DNA from: Branchipolynoe longqiensis
Taxonomy: Eukaryota; Annelida; Polychaeta; Phyllodocida; Polynoidae
Length of the DNA stretch: 64,000 bases
Assembly (NCBI GenBank): GCA_030323885.1
Contig: CM059190.1
Span: forward strand, 80,592,709-80,656,708
Direction: 5' to 3'
A program made the position numbers and the translations under genes. The notes beneath the pieces are model-generated. The model did no database searches. It had not been told where the DNA came from and saw nothing but the letters and a program-made list of their open reading frames with translations. Shown piece after piece: positions 41,936-53,722 of the stretch. Each line of letters starts with the position of its first letter. Position 1 is the first letter of the stretch.

Positions 41936-42344
41936 TTACCCATTCACGATGTTCTTTCATTATTTTTGCGTCCTTGCAACATTTAAGTTCATATCAGCAT
42001 GATAAGGGTGGGGTACCAATTTACTTGATTGCTGCTTGTCTTAAAGCTGCATAGTCCACTGGGTTTGAATTTGACCCAAGCGGGAATCGAACCGAAGGTC
42101 CTGCGATGTTGCCGGGAGAACATCCTTGATACCTACATACCAAATGTCTTGATTGCCAATTGCTTAAATTTACATAATCGAGTGGTTTTGAGTTCCTGCC
42201 ATTATTTTTTAAAGATATGATTGCATTAGATTGATCGTTGTGATCTATGTTACTTCAATATGAAGTGACTTTTATTATAAATAACTGACTTTGTCTATAT
42301 TTAAAGTGAAAGTGTGAAACATTGTTAAGTTTTGTGTGAGGAAA

Positions 42345-42495
42345 ATGTGACTTGGGGGAGAATCAGGGCATGGTGCCTGCGGCCTAGTATCCTGGTGGAG
42401 ACAACACTATAAACTCACCATGAATGTGCAGTCCTGCAAGTATATACCTGTCCTGATGTGACCTTAGATGTTGCTAGGAGGTATTCCAACTAACA
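42345..42495 (+). mobile_element. SINE-A 3' fragment
   Basis: AGGGCATGGTGCCTGCGGCC through GATGTGACCTTAGATGTTGC. The head is missing. Confidence 0.75.
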
Positions 42496-42579
42496 TCCGG
42501 TCGGTGCTGCCCTTTACACGAATCACTTAAAATTTAAATAAGATTGATTATAATGGAGACATATCTTTATTTATCTAAC

Positions 42580-43378
42580 AACTATGCAACCAGTGGTCCA
42601 CAACTGGTTCATCAAAAGCTGTGGTATCTGGTGCCCTGTCTATGGGAAAGTACATATGAGACACCCTTGCTGCTTATCGGAAGGAGTAGTCTATAACCGT
42701 GTTCACACGGGCGATGTAAATCGATTCGTAGAAAGCGACTTGTATAGTTTGCCTCACATTTGTCGTGTGAACGGACGTCTGAGGCGGATTAGGGCTGATT
42801 CGATTCACATGATGCGGATCCTGTAAACCACCTATCGAGGTAGTTTACGTGAGGCGATTTCTGTGATGCGGATAATTTTTCCCGTGTGGACGCAACCAAC
42901 TTACGTGATGCGGACTAAGCACGTCGAACTATACACTATAATTTGGTCTATGAAACCGCTAGACGTGCACATATATTTTTTTCATCATTTATTTTTAGGG
43001 TTTCACTGCCCAGCAGAAGTTTTGACCATTCCAAACCAATACGATTCAGTCATTACATATCTAGGTCGAACCCACACTCTCTGGTGCCGGCGTCGTCGAA
43101 CCCAAAATGGTGCTGGTTAGTCTGGACTTGCTCATGCGCAGATATCCACTTCTGCCTTAAACCGATTCACGCAGTGCCCGTGTGAACGGGCGCCTAATTT
43201 GACTCCTTTAGTTCACCTTGTCTAGTTCGCTTCACATTTTGCCCGTGTGAACACGGCTTAAGTGACGCCAGCAGGTTTCCTCTAAAGAAATATGTCAGAA
43301 TGACCCTATGTTTGACGTCCAATAGCCGATGATAAAAATCAATGTGCTCTAGAGGCATTGTTAAATAAACCCAATCTT
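42580..43378 (+). mobile_element. mollusc-type SINE (family N) interrupted by E4 copy
   Basis: Left part 42580-42694 (CTGTCTATGGGAAAGTACATA, CTTGCTGCTTATCGGAAGG) and right part 43259-43378 (GGTTTCCTCTAAAGAAATATG, TTTGACGTCCAATAGCCGATG, AATCAATGTGCTCTAGAGG). From memory, this 3' domain is a widespread SINE tail in mollusc genomes and the best taxonomic clue here. I could not verify the match. Confidence 0.75.
42695..43258. mobile_element. E4 family, second copy, without gypsy insert
   Basis: TIRs AACCGTGTTCACACGGGCG and AGCCGTGTTCACACGGGCA. Inside, GTGATGCGGA-type motifs, a third CCCGTGTGAACGGGCG copy at about 43170, and the block 42935-43150 shared with E4. Confidence 0.75.
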
Positions 43379-43404
43379 TCTAACAACTATGCTGAAAACG
43401 CAAT

Positions 43405-43620
43405 TCTTTTTTTTTTTTTTGGTTCAAGTATTTATTCATCGAATAATATCTTTTGTCAGCGCCACAGCACTGGTCTTCCGGCCGTACAGTACAGTTCCTT
43501 AATACATAAATGAAACTACTATCAGTCGTAATAGTGATCAAATTGAAATAGATGAATTGGTTGTTTATTGGATCTTTATGTCCTTGCAACATCTAAGGTC
43601 ATCTCAAGATGGGAAATACA
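43405..43620 (-). repeat. family P copy plus SINE-A tail bit
   Basis: T12 at 43407-43420, TATTTATTCATCGAATAATATC, GTCAGCGCCACAGCACTGGT. At 43573 CTTGCAACATCTAAGGTCATC is a short antisense SINE-A tail. Confidence 0.6.
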
Positions 43621-43654
43621 TTGGTGACGAGAACATGTTTAATAATAGCATAGT

Positions 43655-43915
43655 ATGATGCACTGACCTCTCAGGCAAGAAGCCACACATACAGGTGAGT
43701 GTGATTAGGGTGTTTACATCAGGACGCCTAGGTAATGTAATGGTTAGCATGGTAGACTCATAATCATAATTGTAAGAATCATGGCTAGGAATCTTGCTCT
43801 AGGCACAATATTTCTAATTTTCATCACTACCGTTAGTTACACTGGTTCCCTGACCAGGATCAGGTACAAGCTACATGTTGTATCCTCGTTGAATCTACCC
43901 TGAATGTATCCGGTG
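43655..43915 (+). mobile_element. SINE-B copy, diverged
   Basis: GATGCACTGACCTCTCAGGC, GGTAATGTAATGGTTAGCATG, then the body ATTTCTAATTTTCATCACT and CTGGTTCCCTGACCAGGATC. There is a 13-bp change around the B box. Confidence 0.75.
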
Positions 43916-44049
43916 AGAGTGGCAGTTCGCAACGGCCGGTACTAAGAGTGTAAATTGGCAGTGGCGCCACCTTGCAGCAGCAGAGGCAGTATAGAGTAGT
44001 CGATACAATGACATATATAATAATTCCCTTTGGCACCTTTATACTCGCA

Positions 44050-44995
44050 TAATTCATTCAATCAATCAATGGGTGCCGTCTTCTCGAAGAAGGTTGGCTG
44101 CAATGGACCTCCATCTCTTCCTGTCATTTGTTCCTCTCATGCATTCCGTATAGCTCATTGCTGTCCACTCAGTGATGTTGTCCATCCATGTTGTTCTCCT
44201 TCTCCCTCTTGGTCTTTTCCCTTCTATCTTCCCTTCCAGTATTCTTCTCTGTGAATCCTGGTGTCATATCATGTGGCCAAATTATTAAATTTTTCTGTTT
44301 TTGATTGTTTGTATTATCTGTCTCTTTATTTTCATTCTTGTTAGGACCTCCACGTTGCTTATCATTGCTGTCCATGGAATTTTTAACATTCTTCTGTATT
44401 GCCACATTTCAAATGCCTCGAGCTTTGTTGTTATTGCTTTCTTCAAAGTCCATGTCTCGCAGCAATATAAAAGTGTAGACTACACATAGCATTTTAGCAG
44501 TCGGAGTCTTGTTTTTATATTGATGTCTCTAGATGTTAGTACTTTCTGCATCTTTAGAAATGTTGTTTTGGCAATGTTTATTCTCTGTTTAATCTCTCTT
44601 TCACATCCGCCATCACTAGTTATTAAATGGCCCAGATACACAAATGACTCTACCTGCTCCAAGATTACACCATTCACTTTTATCTCTGCTCTTGGTTTGT
44701 ATTCCTTTCTGCTGACAACCATGGATGTTGTCTTCTTTACATTCATTTTGAGGCCACATCTCTCACTTTTTTCTTTTACTTCATCCACTATATCTTGTAG
44801 TCGATTTGATGATAAGGCTAGCAGTCTGTATCGTCTGCGTATCTTCTGTTATTGATATTTCCACCTCCAACATTTATTCCTATGCTGTCATCTATTTCTC
44901 TGAAAATCATTTCCGTATAAATGTTGAAAAGACTAGGTGATAGAACACATCCTTGTCGCACTCCACAATTGATCTTCACGTCGGATGTCATCAGA
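44050..44995 (-). pseudogene. second RTE-like LINE fragment
   Basis: On the minus strand VRQGCVLSP-type sequence lies at about 44960, a frame break follows near 44850, and then a 102-codon reading (44788-44480) with MNVKKTTSMVVSRKEYKP, YLGHLITSDGG and KTRLRLLKCYV ends at a stop. Downstream frames to about 44100 are further broken. The YADD catalytic segment is disrupted. The 3' end again has ATTG repeats (CAATCAATCAATGGG on the plus strand). It is more decayed than the copy at 39170. Confidence 0.75.
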
Positions 44996-45099
44996 CATCA
45001 CATATATAAGTGCATTGCCTGTATGCATGTAATTCTAAACAGTAGAACAACTTATGGACATAAACCAGTTAACAGGCTTATAATTCGAGGCGACGTGTG

Positions 45100-45225
45100 T
45101 AGTACTAATATTGCTACACTGAATTGTTAGCCAAGGAGGCACATAAACAGGTAGGCATGGATAGGGTGGTTGCACCAGGGAACTTAGCTTGTATAATGCC
45201 TAGTAGGTTAACTCCAGAATTAGTC
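45100..45225 (+). mobile_element. SINE-B 5' fragment, diverged
   Basis: GCCAAGGAGGCACATAAACAGG and TATAATGCCTAGTAGG align weakly with the SINE-B head. Confidence 0.45.
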
Positions 45226-45240
45226 CAGGAGCAGAGAGGG

Positions 45241-45926
45241 TTAACCCTGCATTGTTGTATTAAGTTTTTTTTACTGTTGATTTTGGTAGCCAAGGGTATC
45301 TATTTTCAGAAACTGCTTGATGACATGTTGTCACCCTTGAGCAATTTGAGAAATTCAAGATGGCCAGCATTACCTATAAATGACCATAACTCCCTACTTG
45401 TTCATCATAGGAAGGTGATTTTTGTCTCTATACCTAGGTTTTAGGGGTCAAGCTATCCATTAGAACTAAGTATTATGTTAATATTGTATTACATAATGGT
45501 AATTTCCAAGATGGCTGCCAAGATGGCTGCCATACCACTAAAACTGGCATATCTGCTTAACTATTTACTCCAAATTAGTCATGAAGGTGATTATCACTGG
45601 GTATTTTGGAGACACATCTATCTGTATCAGATCAAAGTTCATATACTGATGATGTCATCCAGAAATCCAAGATGGCTGCCAGTTTTCCATTATGTAATGC
45701 GATATTAACATAATACTTAGTTCTAAAGGATAGCTTGACCCCTCAAACCTAGGTGTAGAGACACAAATCAGCTTCCTAGGGTGAATAGGTAGGGAGTTAT
45801 GGTCATTTATAGGTAATGGAGTTCATCTTGGATGCCATATTGAATTTCTCAAATTGCTCAAGGGTGACAACATGTCATCAAGCAGTTTCTGAAAATAGAG
45901 ACCTTAATACAACAATGCAAGGTTAA
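45241..45926. mobile_element. TTAA-flanked foldback element
   Basis: Arms of about 250 bp (45241-45497 and 45681-45926) are inverted copies at roughly 90% identity by eye, starting TTAACCCTGCATTGTTGTATTAAG and TTAACCTTGCATTGTTGTATTAAG. The loop (about 180 bp) contains CCAAGATGGCTGCC. TTAA at both ends could be the target duplication, as in piggyBac or Kolobok types. No ORF. Confidence 0.8.
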
Positions 45927-46199
45927 GGGAAATAATGGCAGTTGGCTCCCAGACTAAATGACAATAATTGTGGGTTTGACAATAAGTGTATTTTTATTAT
46001 CATTTTCATAGTACAATATCTTGTTCTCATTGTCATCACCTCCATGACAATATCGTACAGCTCACGTCCAATAAGAAACCTTGTCATTGAGAATGATCTT
46101 CTACCGATGTAGATAAGAGAGAGCAGGTCTGGGTCTGGATGAAGGCGTTAATCTAGAGGCTGACCCTCTAATCAGGGCATACAGTGGAGGGAGATGTGA

Positions 46200-47190
46200 G
46201 ATGAAGGGGGATGGAGGGGGATGGAGGGGGGTGGAGGGCAGCATCAGTCCAACTAATGAAGGTCAGGAGGCGGTGTGCCACAGACAGGAAGTACTAGTGG
46301 CGGCACCTAGTTCCTGGCGGGCAAAAAGTGTGCCGGTTCACTACGTATTAACCTATATCTGGGGTGGTAATGTGGGGTGTGTATTAAGGTTTATTGCATG
46401 GTATGGCAGTACAACGCAGAGGGAGAGAAGGCAGAGATGGAGCAGATAGGGATAGTTAGGGACAGAGAGGGGCAGAGAGGGGTAGAGAGGAGCAGAGAGG
46501 GGCAGAGAGGGGTATAGAGGAGGAGAGAGGGGCAGACAGGGGCAGACAGGGGCAGAGAGGGGTAGAGAGGAGCAGAGAGGGACAGATAGGGGCAGAGAGA
46601 GACATAGGGGTAGAGAGGGGCAGAGAGGGGCAGAGAGGAGCAGAGAAGGGTAGAGAGCGGCAGAGAGAGACAGAGAGGGGCATACAGGGACAGAGAGAGA
46701 GCACAGACGTGACAGGGGCGTGGCAGGGACCAGAAGGGACGTGGTAGGCACGTGACAGAGACGTGGCAAGGCATGGGGCAGAGAGGCAACAGAGCGGTAT
46801 CAGAAAGGGGACACAGATGGGGAAGAAATGAGACAGATAGGGGGAAAATGGGGCAGAGAGGGGCCGGAGTGTCGATGAGAGGGGTCAGACAGGGAGCAGA
46901 GATGGAGTAGAGAGGGAACACAGAGCGGGAAGAGGGAGGGCCTGGAAGGGGAAGGGAGGGGGCAGGGATGGGGTATGGAGGGGCAGAGAGGTGGCAGGGA
47001 GGTGGCAGAGATGTGGCAGAGAGGTGGCAGAGAGGGAGCAGAGAGGGGGCAGGGTGGGACCAGAGAAGTAGCAGAGAAGGAGCACATAGGGAGCAGAGAC
47101 GGAGTAGGGAGGGGGAAGGAAGGGGCAACGGAGGGGGCAGTGCAGGGGACATAGAGGGGCCAGCAGAGGGCAAGCACCAAAGTGCAATCA
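46200..47190. repeat. purine-rich region with 10-bp minisatellite
   Basis: 46205-46240 is GGGGGATGGA; 46445-46690 is a 10-bp array GGGGCAGAGA with about 24 units; 46840-47165 is looser GGGCAGAGAGG. The Pro/Leu/Ser minus-strand ORFs are artefacts. Confidence 0.92.
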
Positions 47191-47353
47191 CTGTTTAATG
47201 CATTCACCACATTGGGTATATGACATAAAACCTTAGTATAGTAAGGGCTTCAGTTTAGAAACTGTGCTGTTTTCATGGGACGTTTTCATGGGATTCTTTA
47301 ACTGACTCGGAGCCTTGCAGCGCTACCAGTCCTTTACTGTGCTGGAGCATACA

Positions 47354-47495
47354 TCATCATCATGCTGTCAAAGACTGCTTTCATTACTTGACTGCGTTGC
47401 ACATTTCGTGAAAGCTGCCTGCAAAAGTGTTTAAGTGCTGCTGGTTTTTGCAAGTTACCAGTGGCACTCTCTCGAGGAGCAAATAGAGGTTTCAC
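47354..47495 (-). mobile_element. element X, 5'-truncated copy with target duplication
   Basis: AGCATACA at 47346-47353 and 47496-47503 flank only the tail-side 140 bp of X. Truncation at the end away from (GAT)n, with an intact duplication, fixes the polarity of X and implies target-primed reverse transcription. 47504-47810 is unrecognised. Confidence 0.85.
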
Positions 47496-47811
47496 AGCAT
47501 ACACAATTCGTATATTGACTACTCCCTGACCTCGAAGTGAATACGCTGCGCTCCCTATATATATATACTCACCTCGATTTACACTATCGGAATCTCATAA
47601 CTGCAAAGCAGGCCTGGACATATCACATAGCACCTAATGACACGTCAGGTAGGAGGGCTTCCATTAGTGAGTGCTATATCACGTATGTGCCGAAGGCAAA
47701 AGCGCCTATCAAATGGCCGAAGGAACTGGAGCTTGTACACAAGCATCAACTCACCCCTGTGCATTGTCTAAAGCAAAGTATGCGAAACTACCCTCCATGT
47801 TGTCACTAAGC

Positions 47812-48690
47812 CTCCATCCTCCCCTTGCCACTCAGCCTCCCACCTCCCCTTGTCACACAGCCTCCCTCCTCCCCTTGCCACTCAGCTTCCCTCCTCCCCT
47901 TGCCACTCAGCCTCCCTCCTCCCCGTGCCACTCAGCCTCCCTCCTCCCCTTGCCACTCAGCCTCCCTCCTCCCCTTGTCACACAGCCTCCCTCCTCCCCT
48001 TGTCACACAGCCTCCCTCCTCCCCTTGCCAATCAGCCTCCCTCCTCCCCTTGCCACACAGCTTCCCTCCTCCCCGTGCCACTCAGCCTCCCTCCTCCCCT
48101 TGCCACTCAGCCTCCCTCCTCCCCTTGCCACTCAGCTTCCCTCCTCCCCTTGCCACACAGCTTCCCTCCTCCCCTTGCCACTCAGCCTCCCTCCTCCCAA
48201 TGCCACTCAGCCTCCCTCCTCCCCAATGCCACTCAGCCCCCTCCTCCCCTTGCCACTCAGCCTCCCTCCTCCCCTTGCCACACAGCTCCCTCCTCCCCTT
48301 GCCACTCAGCCCCCTCCTCCCCCTTGCCACTCAGCCTCCCTCCGCCCCTTGCCACTCAGCCTCCCTCCTCCCCTTGCCACTCAGCCTCCCTCCTCCCCTT
48401 GCCATTCAGACTCCCTCCTCCCCAATGCCACTCAGCCCCCCCTCTTCCCCTTGCCACTCAGCCTCCCTGCCCCCCCCCCCCTTGCCACTCAGCCTCCCTC
48501 CCCCTCCTCCCCTTGCCACTCAGCCTCCCTCCTCCCCTTGCCCCTCAGCGTCCCTCCTCCCCATGCCACTCAGCTATCCCTCCTCCCCTTGACACTCAGC
48601 CTCCCTGCTCCCCTTGCCACTCAGCCTCCCTCCTCCCCTTGCCACTCAGCCTCCCTCCTCCCCTTGCCACTCAGCCTCCCTCCTCCCCAG
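47812..48690. repeat. 25-bp minisatellite
   Basis: About 35 units of a 25-bp repeat, CCTCCCTCCTCCCC followed by TTGCCACTCAG, with C/T variants. As 25 is not a multiple of 3, all three plus-strand frames encode the same 25-residue Pro/Ser/Leu period, which explains ORFs of up to 360 codons. 48691-48973 is unrecognised. Confidence 0.95.
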
Positions 48691-48973
48691 AGGGATCAAC
48701 TTTCTATTGCTCACTTCGGGTTCACCCCACATCTGACAGCATGTAGTATATGACATATGGACAAGACAAGAGTTAGTTAACGACTGACTTTATTCCAATG
48801 TTATTGTCACATGTCTCCAGTGTCGTGTGACCATCTTTCTATGGTCGCTATATGGTGTAATATAAGTTGATCTCGACAGTGTGAGATCTACTTTGCAACT
48901 GTCTGTATTTAGAAGGTTCTGTAGTGGCATCACTGTGTGCCATAAGTAGCATATCTTACACACAGGAGGTTGT

Positions 48974-50557
48974 TGTGAAAGTACAACGTCTGAACACCTT
49001 GAATTCTGGATGCCAAATGCTTTTTTCCCTGTCCAGGGGTCTACACCTCCGGCACAATTAGTCATGTGATGTCATCTCATTTGCAGATATTACAGATGTG
49101 TCTAGACGTCTAGATGTCTAGACATCTATTACGGATATATCACATCCCCCCTCAAAGTATTTCTGAGACATGAAATGTTTCAAAATCCCCATGAAACATA
49201 CCAGGTTTATCATTCATCATACAGTAATACAATAAAATATACACACACTTAACTTAAGCGAGTAGGCGTAAGTAAGTAATGGCCCTGTCACACTACGACG
49301 TAATGACGTCAGTGTAGGGAGAACGTGAAGAACGTTGAACTTCTGGGCGTAGTATGCAAATTTGGGCAGACGTTGAACGTGGATGCAGCGTAGTGGACGA
49401 GAGCGTAACGTCGGTAAAGCGTAGTGATACCGTCATTCAACGAGAGAGGACAACGTCATTACACTCACGGAACGTTATGAACGTTATGAACGTTATTCCA
49501 TCGCCAGAAGAACGTTACATGACGTTACCTACGTCATGAGACGTTGAACGTACGTTGAATGCACGTTCTCCTGACGTTCTCCCGACGTTCTCCCGACGTT
49601 CTCCCGACGTTCTCCTGACCTTCCCATTACACCACGTGGGCATTTGCACTCAGTTTAATGTGGGTCAACGTAGTGGAACGTAGTTGAACGTAGTGAGCAG
49701 CGTTGGAAAAACGTCCGTTTAACGTCATTGACGTTCACTGAACGTGAACAGAACGTACGGCGAACGTAAACCCTTACATTCGAGCTACGTCAAAATTGTT
49801 GAACATGTCCAAAACCTCGACGTAACTCGACGTAACATGACGTAATGTGACGTAGCTCGACGTCATTCTAACGTCATTCTGACGTCATCATGACGTAACC
49901 CAACGTAATGACGAAAACTGACCACGTTAGGCTCACGTTGGCTCGTTACGTCGTAGTGTGACAGGGGTATTAGGAACTTAAACCACAGGTTTAGCGAGTG
50001 TCCAAGCGCCCTATGGGACTGAAGTCCTTTGAACTGTCTGGCTGCTTAGCCTCCACCAAACACATTGTCCATACTGACACAATAACAATACACAATGACT
50101 CTGACATCCTACAGTATAGTGGTTTCGATCTTTCCATGTATCCGTGTGCCAGCTTTCCAGGCATCTGTGCATTTGTGAGCCATCACTTCGGGCCCTGTCC
50201 TCCAATGTTTCCATTCAGATATGGTGTTCTGCTTGCTTGTCTGTGGTAGAGCAAACTCACAGTAACTTGTTAATGCTGCTTTAGTTGGTTACCAGGGAGT
50301 TGCTGCCTGGTGAACCACAGCTATACGACACTGTCTTTGTTGGTAGCCTGAAGCAATGGGCCTAAAATCACCATTGCCTCCACATCTGACACCATGTGAA
50401 AGTACAACGTCTGAACACTTTGACTTCTGGATACTGAATGCATTATTCCCCATCCAGGGGTCTAGACCTCGGGCTCACTTAGTCATGTGATGTCACCTCA
50501 TTTGCATATATTACAGATGGATCTAAACATCTAGACGTCTCTTACACATATATCACA
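48974..50557 (-). mobile_element. small LTR-retrotransposon derivative (TRIM-like)
   Basis: Direct repeats of 171 and 163 bp (48974-49144, 50395-50557) start TGTGAAAG and end TATATCACA on the plus strand. Read on the minus strand, the LTR begins TGTGATATA. A polypurine tract GAGGGGGGA immediately precedes the 3' LTR, and TGGTGTCAGATGTGGAGG immediately follows the 5' LTR as a primer-binding-site-like sequence. The interior is 1.25 kb, over half of it E6, with no gag-pol. LTR divergence is substantial, so it is old. Confidence 0.75.
49281..49968. mobile_element. E6: TIR element with ACGT-core interior, nested in TRIM
   Basis: Left end GGCCCTGTCACACTACGACG; right end, reverse complemented, ACCCCTGTCACACTACGACG. 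AT flanks both sides (49279-49280, 49969-49970). The interior is GACGTT/AACGTT permutations such as TTCTCCCGACGTTCTCCCGA. Related to E1 by termini and layout. Confidence 0.8.
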
Positions 50558-50827
50558 TTCATGGAATATTTCCAGGACACATGGGTTATAGCTTACGTAA
50601 TCATAATAAATAACAAATGAGAGTTAAACGATAAACTTAAATTACCAAACGCATCTACTTGTCTGCACTGATCTTTCACATAGACTGAAACCTAAGTAAC
50701 GATCTGGTAAGGTTAATTTAGTATGAGAACGGTTCAGGCGAAAAAAAACACAAATCCATTTGAGTTGTTTTCTATCCAATGGAATTTAATGTATTTTCAA
50801 TTAATGTCTATCAATTTCATATTGAGG

Positions 50828-51015
50828 ATAGTGTAGTAGTCTGCACTGACCTCTCATGCAAGTAACCACATGGACAGGTAGGTGTGGGTAGTGTGGTGAA
50901 ATCAGGGAGCCTAGGTGGTGTAAGGGTTAGCACACTAGCCCGGAATGCAAATAGATGTGGGTTTGAGTCCCGCGCTAGGTGCAATATTTCCAGTTCTCGT
51001 CAACCCCAAGACAAA
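50828..51015 (+). mobile_element. SINE-B copy
   Basis: TGTAGTAGTCTGCACTGACC, GTGGTGTAAGGGTTAGCACAC, GGGTTTGAGTCCCG, ending near CCCAAGAC. 50558-50827 is unrecognised. Confidence 0.85.
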
Positions 51016-51311
51016 AATATTATATATGGGATGTGACAGTTACAATACCAAAAACGGGACTAAGTTCCCGGCATGATGGACATTTCAGTTCAAATATGCT
51101 TAGTCATGTTAGTTTCATTTCGGCCCAGATGGCGTTTGTTGGATTTTGCACCTGAAATTTCGATATGCTCTTTACATGAAAATTCGGTATATGTTATTAA
51201 AATATTCACAGACTGGAACGATTGCCTGTATTGCACTCAGAACTATTAATAATTGCAATTGAATATTGTGTGCGATGGTTCTGGAAGAACAAATGCCATT
51301 TACTGGGTTTG

Positions 51312-51532
51312 AGCTTAATGCTGCATAGTCCGATGAAAACATCAAATTTTCAAAACAAAACAATTACCTAACTTTACTTCTACATGTCTAACTTAGACAG
51401 TGGTGCCCTTATTAAACGTGTGTCACCACGTAGAAGGGAATACTGAGGCAATTTAATAGAACTTGTTACTGCAGAATATATTTATTTCAGAAAATGACAG
51501 AAACTCAAAACCATCGGACTATGCAACTTTAA
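51312..51532. mobile_element. MITE D, short copy
   Basis: TGCATAGTCCGATG at 51321 and CATCGGACTATGCA at 51513 form the TIR. The interior is shared with 60903-61255 but shorter. Confidence 0.75.
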
Positions 51533-51629
51533 ATAAGCTATTATGTGAAGTGATGAGTATAATTACCTAGGTTATATAAGGGATAGTTAAAGGGGTTCAA
51601 ATTCGGTATTATTCACACTTGACTGTCTG

Positions 51630-52500
51630 AGACCTGTTAGTAGTAGTATGCAAGTAGTCACATACAGAGGTAGGGGTGGATAGGCTGATCGTGTCAGAGA
51701 GCCTAGATAGTGAGGTAGTGTAAAGGTTAGCCCGCCCTGGGCCCGTATGCATGGGGCAGTGTTAGCGCTCCAAACCTGTGGTTAGCGGTGATCTCTGGGT
51801 TAGCGGGGAAAAGCTGGTATGCATGGGGGAGTGTTAGGGAAACTCCACGAGTTTAACGTCGTCTACCCTAACCCCAACCCATATCAAGTTTACTGTCGGG
51901 GTTAGGGACCGATTAGGCGCAAATCTATTGAATGAGATCATATTTAACAGAATTCCATACTCAAATCGTGAAATTTCATTAAATTAACCCTAAAATCTAA
52001 CCCATATTAACGCCGCCGCTACATCGGCGGTGATATTAATATTATTGAATCGATGAATGTAAACTAAACCCGCCGATTCGCCGCATTGGCGGCGATATAG
52101 TGAAATAGCGGGCCTCGCTGGCAACAGGCTCAGCAATAATGTGGCTCGCTGGTGCCCGTCAATGTTAGGGACCGATTAGGCCAAAATCTATTGAATGCGA
52201 TCATATTTAACAGAATTACATACTCAAATCGTGAAATTTCATTAAATTAATACTAAAATCGAACTGACATTAACGCCACGCAGCGATATTCATACTGTCA
52301 AATCTAAACAAAACAAATCGCCGCCGGCAACAGGCTCAGAGGGATTTCCCAAATCTATAAATAACGGCTAGGTTAGCTACCATCTCTGCGCTTTGGACCC
52401 GTACATACCCCGTGACCGATTTTCCAACACCGGCATTAGCTAACCCGAACTCCGCCCATAACACCAGAGCCGATAAATTATTCTTCATGCATACGGCCCA
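51630..52500. mobile_element. SINE-B fragment interrupted by MITE H copy 3
   Basis: 51630-51738 resembles a diverged SINE-B head (AGAGAGCCTAGATAG, GTAAAGGTTAGC). MITE H follows from GGGCCCGTATGCATGGGGC to CATGCATACGGCCC (about 51738-52500), with two TTTAACAGAATT blocks. The MITE H interior includes GCCGCCGCTACATCGGCGG. Confidence 0.7.
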
Positions 52501-52504
52501 ATCT

Positions 52505-52830
52505 GTCACTTGTGTGTCAGGTATATATCACATGTGCGTCACGTGTGTGTAGCGTACCTGTCATGTGTATGTCATGTATATGATGTGCATGCCACGTGTG
52601 TGTCGCGTCTGTATAGTGTATCTGTCACGCATGTGTCACGTGTGTGTCACGTATATCACGTGTGTGTCACGTGTGTAGCGTACCACTAACGTGTATGTCA
52701 CGTATATCATGTGTGTGTCACGTTTGTGTCACGTCTGTGTAGCGTATCTGTCAGGTGTGTGTCACGCATGTGTCACGTTTGTGTCAGGTATGTCACGTGC
52801 ATGTCCCGTGTGTAATGGTAACTGGGTCCC
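52505..52830. repeat. CACGTGTGTGT-type tandem tract
   Basis: Imperfect units of GTGTGTCACGT and GTATATCACGT with occasional GTAGCGTA. About 320 bp, no fixed period. Confidence 0.85.
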
Positions 52831-53009
52831 GCCCTACAAGAGTTAAATAATTCAGCACCAGCAGCTCCGGTGAGCGCCCGGATAATTTACTAAGTGTGCC
52901 CCTGCATTCTGATATCAGCCTGCGTCTGTGTGTGTGTTTGTCTGACTGGACATCCGACCCATACATCAAATAACAAGACAGTGGGGTTGTTAATATATAA
53001 ATGTGGTGT

Positions 53010-53315
53010 TCTCTGTGGCAGAGTGGTTAGAGTGTCTGACTTTGTTCTAGGTCGGACTCCTACTCTGAAGGTTGGTGGTTCGATTCCCCATGCTCCCACC
53101 TCTGCCCCTTTGGATGTTCACTGCTGTGTATAACTTACAGCGTAATCAAAGGCCGGTTGCTCTCATACCATGTCTATATGTTGTGGGAGGTTAAAAATCC
53201 CTTGGGTCGGTAAAAGTGTAGGCTCTGGCTTTCTATCGACAAACTGTCTAATGGTGAAAACAAGTCTATTCAGACTTATCCATGATATGCAGCATAAATC
53301 TTCTTCAATGTAATA
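53010..53315 (+). mobile_element. SINE-C copy
   Basis: GTGGCAGAGTGGTTAGAGTG and GGTTCGATTCCCC; body as in 20566-20870, ending CAGACTTATCCATGATATGC. A C10 run follows at 53326. Confidence 0.88.
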
Positions 53316-53504
53316 CCCCCCCCCCCAATACAAAAATCAACATATTAAATCAATGATTGAAGCCAAATTAAAAGATTGGTGTAGGTGTTCAATATTTAAT
53401 ATATTCCGTTACTTAAAGACGTGCTTGTGATATGCATGTGGCGTTGTGTCCATATAAAGTATGTTTATGGTTTTCCTGGCTTGGCCATTATTATTAGACA
53501 TAGA

Positions 53505-53722
53505 TATATCCAACTCAGTCACATTATTCTGACACTGAGCGAACCAGTCCTTGCCCTATCCTAGTAATGCTGAACGCCAGGCTAGGAAACGACACGTATC
53601 AATTGTTAAGTCATTGGTTTGACTCGACCAGGGTTCGAACCCACACATGCATGGGTTCGGATCCACCGATCTCCCAAAACAGGGGACGGACGCTCAACTC
53701 ATTCAGCCACCCCGTCTGGTCA
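53505..53722 (-). mobile_element. SINE-A, antisense, tail-truncated
   Basis: CCAACTCAGTCACATTATTC to CAACTCATTCAGCCACCCCG, including the B box complement GGGTTCGAACCC. The 3' tail is missing. 53723-53965 is unrecognised. Confidence 0.8.

Noticed and set aside
42695..43258. Firm superfamily assignment of E4 by target duplication
   Set aside because: The flanks (TAT/TAA here, TAA/TCA at the other copy) do not agree well enough to call.
46353..48753. ORFs of 136-360 codons
   Set aside because: They are encoded by the 10-bp and 25-bp minisatellites; several frames are open at once with the same repeat peptide.
49090..49130. TCTAGACGTCTAGATGTCTAGAC palindrome region as a regulatory operator
   Set aside because: It lies inside the TRIM LTR and is shortened in the other LTR, so it is part of the repeat.
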